Assembly (NCBI RefSeq): GCF_001625195.1
Contig: NC_054391.1
Location: 7,513,157 to 7,577,156, forward strand
Length of the DNA stretch: 64,000 nt
Reading direction: 5' to 3'
DNA from: Drechmeria coniospora
Taxonomy: Eukaryota > Ascomycota > Sordariomycetes > Hypocreales > Ophiocordycipitaceae
The position numbers and the translations under genes are program-made. The first letter of the stretch is position 1. The number at the start of each line of letters is the position of its first letter. Shown in pieces: positions 57,170 through 64,000 of this stretch. The notes beneath the pieces are model-generated. The model made no database searches, was not told where the DNA came from, and worked only from the letters and a program-made list of their open reading frames with translations.

Positions 57170-58148
57170 CACGACTGTTCGATGTCGTTCCCTCCCGATT
57201 CTTGCAGTGGCGAAACCTGCGTTACACAAACATGGACGGGATATCGAAGAAAATGCGCTTATCCCTTTTGGTGCACCATCGATAAACCCCTATCTGGTTC
57301 GCCTATAAGCATCTAGAATGATGCACACCTATTACTCCGTACAGTATGAGTACATGTACTGTACTCCTCACTCCTCGTCTATGCTTATCGCGAGCATATA
57401 ATCTGTCGTTATTGTGTTTTAGGGAAAGAAATAAAATAGTTGCACCCCGAAATGCTCACATATTTGCCATTGATGTCTTTACAGCAATGAATACTACTAG
57501 ATGGTGGCAGCCCCAAGAGCTACAGCAGTGGTTACGCTGTGGTTCGCAACGTGTACAAGCTTACCAGCTGAGTCACCATGATCGGGTTGCGAACATATCA
57601 ATCGCAGGGGGTATAAGCTATGATTGAGTGAAAAAAGGCCATGAATGACAACGAGTTATTGCTTGAAAGGGTAGAGTTGCAATCATATTTTTTTGATACC
57701 TCGACGGATGAAATCGCAAAACCTCCAAGCCTCGGCCGCAGTCATAAATACATGCTCTACCGTCTGAAGCACTTGCTTGTACAGGGTAACGAGCACACAC
57801 GTACGGAGTAAAAGAGAGCCACATCGCATCCAGCCAATAACAGCAAAGGCGTTCTGGGTGACCAAATCCGTGCCCGGCCCCGTTGGCTGGTAATAATGAA
57901 CCAAGTACTCCGTACTGCAAATGGGCATGCGCAGGTATTATTAGTGTAAGTACTCCGTACAGTACTTAAGTAAAGCACAAGTAAGTTTAGTGCTTTCTGC
58001 CCATGTACTCCGTACTTGTAAGTACGACTACTTGCCAAAAAAAAGAGGAACTGGCAAGAGAAATAATTATTCGACCTCAACCACCAGCACCTCGGCCGCC
58101 GAATACATTGACGAACTGAGAGCTACGTGGGCATCAGGCAGGTTGCAG
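57170..58148. other. Divergent promoter region of RAD9 and TRM2
   Basis: GTAC-rich motif sequence at about 57330-57360 and 57790-58030; AT-richer in the middle. No gene supported. Confidence 0.6.
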
Positions 58149-59945
58149 ATGAGAAGGGCTTGGAGAGCCCTGTCTTTCGGTCCTTTTCACACTGCCGCCT
58201 CGTCTGTTCCTATACTGCACCCATCACGCACGCTTTTCATGGCTTCCACCAAGGCTCCCGAGCCGCCAAACGTTGCCAAAGATGCATCCGTGCCTGTACC
58301 AGCCAACGTCAATAGGGGGCTGAAAAGGACACATGCGGCAAGCAACTTTCGCAATGGCGGCAGCGGCAGCTCCCGCGGCTGGAAACAGAAAAAGACCAAG
58401 AGAGAGCGAAACGTGACGGAGGGCTCGTCCGAGGAAGTCCTCAGACATGATATCCAAGCCTTGCTCGGATCGAGAAGGTCCACCGACATCGACGAGGGAA
58501 CCGAGTCTCTGCCCGAAGAGGGAGCCGAGATCGAGGTCGACGTTCTCGAGCTCTCTTCTACTGGCGATGGACTCGCCATGCGGTCTGGTTCCAACCAGGT
58601 CTACGTCGTCCCCTTCGCCGTCCCCGGCGACACGGTGCGCGTCAGGGTCTTTCGCCACATCCGCCACGAGAACCAGACGGTCGCCGATTTCGTCTCCGTC
58701 ACCAAGCCCTCTCCACTTCGCGACGATGCCCGCGTCCAGTGCAAGTACTTTGCATCCTGCGGCGGTTGCCAATTCCAGATGCTCGACTATTCTGAGCAGC
58801 TAAAGCTCAAGCGGCGCGTCCTCGAGAAAGCGTACCGCAACTTTTCCAACCTCCCCGCCGAGCTCATCCCGACCATCGAGGATACCATAAGCAGCCCCTT
58901 GCAATATGGGTATCGCACCAAGCTGACGCCGCACTTTGACGGCCCCCCCGGCTCCCGCGCTGGCAGGCGGAAGCAGACAAAGGCTGTCGCTTTTGAGAGC
59001 TGCCCCGACATCGGCTTCATGCAAAAGGGCAAGCGGAAGGTGCTCGACATCGAGGACTGCCCCATCGGGACCAGCGCCGTGAGACTCGGCATGGCGCGCG
59101 AGAGGGGTAGGATGCAGACCGAGTTCGACAAGTACCAGCGTGGCGCCACCATCTTGCTGCGCGAACACACCACTCGATACCCCAAGGATAGCAACGAGAT
59201 ACCCAGCCAGCTCCCTCCGCATACGGCTAGAGGGGAGTCTGATGACTTTGTCTACATCAAGTCGTGCGAGACGGATTCCAAGGCCACGACGACCGAGTAC
59301 GTTGGCTCCCACACCTTCACCAACCCGGCCGGTTCCTTTTTCCAGAACAACAACTCGATCCTACCCAAGTTCACTTCCTACATCAAGCAGCACATCCTAC
59401 CGCCCCTCCCCCCCCCGTCCTCCACCCTGTCGCCCATCAAGTACCTCATCGATGCCTACTCCGGCTCCGGCCTCTTCACCGTCACCCTCTCCTCCGTCTT
59501 TCAGCACTCGACGGGTATCGATATCGCTGCCGACTCGATCGCCTCCGCTCGCCGCAACGCTGCCCTCAACGGCCTTGGCGAGGACCGCTGCAAGTTCATC
59601 GCCGCCGACGCGGGCGAGCTCTTCAAGAACGTCCAGTATCCAGCCGACGAGACGGTCGTTCTGCTCGACCCTCCGCGCAAGGGCTGCGACGCCAGCTTCC
59701 TGGCGCAGCTGCGTAAGTTTGGGCCCAGAAGGGTGCTGTACGTCAGCTGCAACGTCCACACTCAAGCCAGGGACGTCGGCGTCTTGGCCTGCGGCGATGG
59801 CGACGGCGCCAGGTACAACCTGGAAAGCTTGGTCGGCTTCGACTTCTTCCCCCAGACCGGCCATGTCGAGGGGGTGGCGATTCTGAATAGGCATGACAAT
59901 GACGGCAGCGCCGAGACCGGCCTTCCCGTTCAGCATGAATCTTGA
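58149..59945 (+). CDS. TRM2: tRNA (uracil-5-)-methyltransferase Trm2
   Basis: SAM-dependent enzyme that makes ribothymidine (m5U54) in the T loop of tRNA. Single exon; 598 residues from ATG 58149, or 568 from ATG 58239. The longer form starts MRRAWRALSFGPFHTAASS, an Arg/Ser-rich, acid-free leader typical of mitochondrial targeting; the shorter starts MASTKAPEPPN. A basic low-complexity region is followed by a TRAM domain (about 135-200), a Cys-rich block CKYFASCGGCQFQ, and a RumA/TrmA-like methyltransferase fold. The latter has TNPAGSFFQNN, the SAM motif DAYSGSGLFTVTL, DPPRKGCD, and the VSCNVHTQARD loop with the nucleophilic Cys. GC content and codon use match a normal housekeeping gene. Confidence 0.93.
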   Translation: MRRAWRALSFGPFHTAASSVPILHPSRTLFMASTKAPEPPNVAKDASVPVPANVNRGLKRTHAASNFRNGGSGSSRGWKQKKTKRERNVTEGSSEEVLRHDIQALLGSRRSTDIDEGTESLPEEGAEIEVDVLELSSTGDGLAMRSGSNQVYVVPFAVPGDTVRVRVFRHIRHENQTVADFVSVTKPSPLRDDARVQCKYFASCGGCQFQMLDYSEQLKLKRRVLEKAYRNFSNLPAELIPTIEDTISSPLQYGYRTKLTPHFDGPPGSRAGRRKQTKAVAFESCPDIGFMQKGKRKVLDIEDCPIGTSAVRLGMARERGRMQTEFDKYQRGATILLREHTTRYPKDSNEIPSQLPPHTARGESDDFVYIKSCETDSKATTTEYVGSHTFTNPAGSFFQNNNSILPKFTSYIKQHILPPLPPPSSTLSPIKYLIDAYSGSGLFTVTLSSVFQHSTGIDIAADSIASARRNAALNGLGEDRCKFIAADAGELFKNVQYPADETVVLLDPPRKGCDASFLAQLRKFGPRRVLYVSCNVHTQARDVGVLACGDGDGARYNLESLVGFDFFPQTGHVEGVAILNRHDNDGSAETGLPVQHES

Positions 59946-60224
59946 TGGCCTATGTCTATGCAGACTTCTACCAAGCCACGAGTGCACCTTCACATGGCAG
60001 CCCGGGGAGAGAAAGCATGAGCCGAGTGGTGGCTCAGGGAACGTAGACGCAGCATTCAGAACGACGAGCTACTGCGATACAAAAATCGGACCGCGTCGTG
60101 GCGAAGCCGCCTTCAACTTCTTTGTGACGCATCCATCCGTAGTGGCTTCCGATGCGGCTTGTGCTCTGCTCGCTAGCGACTAGTGTTGCGCACGTGGAGG
60201 AGCTCCTGCTCGTACATTAGACAT

Positions 60225-62399
60225 CTACTCCAGTGCCTTCAAAGCCTGCGCCGCGATCTGGATTACTTCGGGCCGCCTGCTCTGCTTCAGGCACTCCTTC
60301 AACGCTTCCACACCGCCCTCCTCCTTGACCTTGTTTCGCGCAAGCTCACCGAGGTTTCCCTCGGCCGAGGCCATGTTGTATATCGTAACCGCGCCACGGT
60401 GCCGCAGCCCTTCGTCGGGATCATGGCACATGCCCAACACCGTCTTCACGCCGCGCTCCCGGTGAATAATGGCACGGACAACCGACGGGTGGGCCGTCAG
60501 CGATGCCAGTGCGCCCCCGGCCGCGCTCCGCGTTCCCTCATCTTCGGCGTCTGCCAGTGCGAGGAGGATATGGAGTCGGTTCCTGGCCTGGGCCGTCTCG
60601 TCGGCGTACAGCATTACGCCTTCCGGTGTCTGCATGAGGTTGCACACCAGCTCCACCGCCGCCTTCACCACTAGACGGTTCGACGACAGTAGCTGCTCCT
60701 CAATGTGCGGCCAGGCACTGCGAACGATGGCGCGGCCCGCCTCGCCGTCCTCGAGAGACGCGAGGTTCGTCAAGGCCATGAGGGCCTCGAATGTTGGCAG
60801 CAAGTCCCGCGTCTCGGCCGCCGGATCGGGGGTTACGATGGACACCAGAGGCCGAATCGCAGCCGTCGCCGGCGTGGAACGGTTTCCGCCAAAGGCAAGG
60901 GCAGGGTTCGTGCTGACGAGCAGCCGCGCCAGGGCCTGGGCTGCCATTCGCCGATGAGCCTCATCCGTTTCGGGAACGGTCGCCCAGGCGAGCAGCAGCA
61001 GCCTGACGGCTCCTTGCTGAGCCAGCTGGCCTCGAAGGGCCTTGGTCGCCGTCATGGAGTGCATGATGGAAGCGATGAGGGAAAGTGATGCCGGAGAGCC
61101 ATTCTTGCTGTGGGTCACCATGACAGGCACGAGACCGACTTCGAACACGGCTTGGCAGCGCTTGGCGACGTGGTCCTCGTCGTCGAGAGGGTCCGGTCCG
61201 GCCAGCCTGCCGGCCGCGTTCGCATACGCCTTCAACTGCTGCATCCTTCTGTCTTCCTCGGTAAGGACGGGCAGGTATCTTGTGAGGTTGACGAATATGC
61301 TGAGGGCGCCGTAGGTCGCAGGCGATCTCGGATGAGCGTCCGCCAGGGACTGCACCAGCTTCCCGAGCAGGTCTCGGTTGCCGATGATGCTCTCCTTCAC
61401 CTTTGGCTGGAGAGACGCATAGGCAAGGCCTTCGATCGAATGCTGTCTGCCGTGGTCCTCGTCTCTCAGTATGAGCTTGGTGAAGAGTTCGGCGAGGTCC
61501 TCGATGCTCGTGGCTGCTGGCTCGATCCTCGACGTGCTCGGCTCATTCGCCGCCTTGGACGGCATCGCCTTGGGGCTACGTCAGTCAGCCGTCAACTAGG
61601 CATCAGGAGAGCCGAAGGGGAACCGGAAGCGGGGGAGCGGTCTGCATACCCTGAGCTTGGCCAGGATGACGGCGGCAAGGTGCTGCACTTGCTCCGAGTG
61701 CCGTCTCATGGAAATAGACCCGTCCTCTCCTTGAATCTTGGGCTCGCCGTTCGAGCCGTGCGTCGCTCCGGTGGGGTCCTGGTCGACGACTTCTTCCAAC
61801 CACTCGACGCAGTACTTCTCCACCGCTTCTCTGCAGACCGAGTTCATGCAGGCAGCGTTGAGCATTTCCAAGCAGGCCGTTTCGACCTTGCGGCTCTTCC
61901 ACTCGCGCCCCATGAGTCGGCCGAGGGAACTGAGGAAGCCCTCGCTCAGGAAGAGCTCGGCAGAAAGGTCGGGCACGATGGGGAAGGTGGCTGACGCGAC
62001 GCAAAAGGCGACGATGTAGTCGTCATAGGTGCCCCTGCGGACGCGGTCGAAGAAGAAGGCGGAGAGCTTTTTGGAACCTTCGTCGCCGGCGGCTTTGAGG
62101 TAGGATGACGTGGTCAAGGCGGCGTGCCCCCGGACAATGTCAGGTTGCCGCATGTCGAGGTAGCACAGGAGGGTATCGACGCAGTCCCCATCGATGACGC
62201 TGCAGATGCTTCCGTGCTTCGGGTCCGCCTGCTGCGCGATGGCGTCGTCGTTGAGCAGCTTGGTGAGCTTGTCAAGTTCTCTGCACGTATCCTCATCCTC
62301 CTGGCCGCCTTCCATCAAGCGTGCAAAGACGAGGAGCGTCTGATCCTCCAGAGACTCTGCTGGCGCAGCGCTCTGACTCGTCTCGTCGACCGTCGGCAT
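60225..62399 (-). CDS. CRO1: UNC-45/Cro1/She4 family myosin chaperone
   Basis: Armadillo-repeat protein of the UCS family that helps fold or stabilise myosin motor domains (yeast She4, Podospora CRO1). Exons in reading order 62399-61650 and 61568-60225 (81-nt intron with a CAAG acceptor) give 697 residues, the length I recall for CRO1. It is almost all helical repeats. The N-terminal part contains LFLSEGFLSSLGRLMGREWK. The C-terminal UCS part has NLTRYLPVLTEEDRR, EALMALTNLASLEDG, KAAVELVCNLMQTPEGV and GAVTIYNMASAEGNLGELA, and ends QIAAQALKALE. The in-frame extension upstream of 62399 has no ATG, so the start is firm. Confidence 0.9.
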
Positions 62400-63109
62400 G
62401 GCGACGCACCGATCGGATCGTGGTCGATCGGTTGGTACTCGGTCGGTCGATCGATGGCCCGTCAATTTCGCAACCGCGAAGGTTCTTCCACAGTCTTTGA
62501 CCGGAGTTTGCGTGCCAAAGACGGCACCGCGACCCAAGACAGGAGGAGGTAATATGGAGTGTGACGTACGGGCAGAGCGGGTCGATGCGTCCTGTTCCCG
62601 GCAATTCGTATCGCCACGTATGCTGTCGGCAAAAGAGCTCCTTGAGTACGAGTATGTTAGAGCGATCGAGGCTGGAATGGCAAGGCTAGCTATACATACG
62701 ATTACATCAGAGGAGTGAAATCAGGTGTGCCCCTCAATTCCGCTTGCCTGCTCGGCTTCCTGGTTGCACAGAGCTTTGCCGCAGCCGCTGACGGTCTATC
62801 GTCACCCTTCTGCAGTCTGTGGGGGCCGCCCCCACCTTGCTGGTACTCCGTACATGTCGTAGCACTGGCGAATTGTCCATTCACAGAGCTGCATGCAACC
62901 AAACCCCACACGGTAGTTGCCCGCTTGATTTTGTCACCGCCCGTCGCACGGTACTACGCTTGCGGGTGCACCTGGAACTACTCCGTACTGTACTGTAAGT
63001 ACAGTAAGTACAGCACATGTACATACAGTAGCTACAGCACTCCATGCTCGCAAGTACAAGTACGGAGTGCGAAGTACTTACACTACAGTACTGTAAGTGA
63101 TGGTAATGT

Positions 63110-63164
63110 ACGGAGTACTTACGGAGTACTTACGGAGAACTTACGGAGAACTTACGGAGTACAT
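63110..63164 (+). repeat. Tandem array of the ACGGAGTACTT motif, 11-bp period
   Basis: Five consecutive 11-mers: ACGGAGTACTT twice, ACGGAGAACTT twice, then ACGGAGTACAT. This is the dispersed intergenic motif arranged head-to-tail with exact 11-bp spacing, roughly one helical turn. Confidence 0.92.
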
Positions 63165-63589
63165 GTTCACACTTCCTAAAATGCACCTAATTGAAGCAAG
63201 TAATTACCTACCTACCTATGATAGTGCTTGGATGTTCGAGCACTCCGTGCATATACCTAGTACAGTATGTGCACGCAATTGCACATAGCACTCCGTAAGT
63301 ACATGCGGATTCGAACTGCTAAATCTCCAACCCCTCCCCCCCTTGGGCAGTTTGTAAGATTCGTCCTGCTCGTCCATGCATACACCTGGACGTGTCGGTG
63401 CTGGACAAGCGTACCGAGCATGAATCATTACAGCGCTCATGGGACATAGCACGGACGGTGCGCAAAGGCCTTCAAGCGTTGATTCCGCCGGCCGGGCGCA
63501 GCTTTCGTCCATGCTCGCCTCACTCGACGACTCGGCAAGCAGCGCAAGAGCAACATGTCTATAAAACATTCAGCTGTCGGCATTAATAG

Positions 63590-63610
63590 CCCCCCCCCCC
63601 CCCCCCCCCC
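63590..63610 (+). repeat. Poly-C tract
   Basis: Twenty-one consecutive C residues, preceded by CATTAATAG. Exact length may be uncertain because homopolymers are error-prone in sequencing. Confidence 0.9.
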
Positions 63611-63931
63611 ACAATCACCAAGGAACAATATTTGCCGTGCGCAACACATCACATCGGCACCCGTTTGGCGTGCTGCACCGCCGCGAACCCATCCTGACCT
63701 GACTTCACCACCCCTCACGGCCACCAGTTGTGCCTTGCCAACCCCAACCCCAACCCTGATAGTACTACATGTGTTATCGAGCGGGCCAAAAGCCTCGAAT
63801 GATCCCGTTCACGACGTCGTCATTAGATTCCCAGGCTAAACTCGACGCCGACGTCAATGTCTCGGGCTACATCCCCGATTAGCGAAACTGCGGCGCCATG
63901 GATGCTCCATCGGACGATGCAGGTCACTTAC

Positions 63932-64000
63932 CCAGCTTGACGACCTTGGACAGCTGAACCGCCTTTTCCGCAGCGTTCTGCAGGTCATCGATGGAGAAGA
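63932..64000 (-). CDS. Partial exon of an unidentified gene
   Basis: At the right edge a minus-strand frame reads FSIDDLQNAAEKAVQLSKVV then KL and meets a strong GTAAGT donor at 63931. This looks like the 3' end of an internal or first exon; the preceding part lies outside the window. The downstream exon should lie left of 63931, but I could not identify one. The helical, Ala-rich sequence gives no function. Confidence 0.35.

Larger units (their letters stand above)
62400..63931. other. Right-hand spacer with motif array and poly-C tract
   Basis: No gene supported. It contains GTAC-rich sequence at 62.98-63.3 kb, the tandem motif array at 63110-63164, and a poly-C tract at 63590-63610. Open frames here carry no family features. 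Confidence 0.6.

Noticed and set aside
63300..63345. GATTCGAACTGC resembling a reverse-complement tRNA T arm
   Set aside because: No matching acceptor or anticodon arms within 90 nt on either strand.
1..64000. CRISPR arrays, operons, prophage or ribosomal RNA genes
   Set aside because: The window is eukaryotic with intron-rich genes. The only regularly spaced repeats are the short arrays listed, and no rRNA sequence was recognised.

Overview
This window is nuclear DNA of a filamentous ascomycete, probably a sordariomycete and most likely Hypocreales. The evidence is: genes with several short introns (mostly 49-120 nt, GT..AG with CTAAC-type branch sites), Pezizomycotina-style housekeeping proteins (Anp1-type mannosyltransferase, CRO1/She4 UNC-45 protein, 39-40 kDa complex I subunit, fungal Ser-rich two-pass protein), and GC-rich exons separated by AT-richer, repeat-laden intergenic DNA. 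No species was identified. All exon models were built by hand from splice motifs, reading phase and remembered family sequence; no search was run.

Layout. 1.7-3.6 kb: an intact six-exon cytochrome P450 in a gene-poor stretch that runs to 8.6 kb and holds a minisatellite and only scraps of coding-like sequence. 8.6-24.8 kb: a compact housekeeping block with eIF5 (+), a THO1/Hpr1 protein carrying a C-terminal guanylate-kinase-like domain (-), UBP8 of the SAGA deubiquitinase (+), EFM5-type lysine methyltransferase (-), complex I 39-40 kDa subunit (-), RPN9 of the proteasome lid (+) and GAA1 of GPI transamidase (-). 24.8-28.9 kb: AT-richer spacer with two candidate small secreted protein genes. 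28.9-36.5 kb: YND1 apyrase (+), Hikeshi/OPI10 (-), a Nudix protein (+), RPB8 (-), ELP4 (+). 36.5-40.7 kb: a 4.2-kb spacer packed with GTAC-rich repeats. 40.7-62.4 kb: Ser-rich membrane protein (+), ALE1 lysophospholipid acyltransferase (-), ANP1 (+), ribose-5-phosphate isomerase (-), prephenate dehydrogenase TYR1 (-), an RCC1-repeat protein (+), RAD9 (-), TRM2 (+), CRO1/She4 (-). One partial exon touches the right edge.

There are no operons. Genes mostly alternate in strand, so they share divergent promoter regions and convergent 3' ends, down to 10 bp between the RCC1-repeat gene and RAD9. Functions are basic cell biology (transcription and mRNA export, translation, tRNA modification, protein turnover, GPI anchoring, Golgi glycosylation, aromatic amino acid and pentose metabolism), not one pathway.

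The feature least explained by the genes is a dispersed short intergenic element built on GTACTCCGTAC / GTACGGAGTAC. It occurs as single copies, 16-18 bp perfect palindromes, hairpins with short spacers, and one 11-bp-period tandem array. Other points of note are the THO1-guanylate-kinase fusion, two GC-AG introns in the complex I gene, and a Lys/Ala repeat tail on ANP1.
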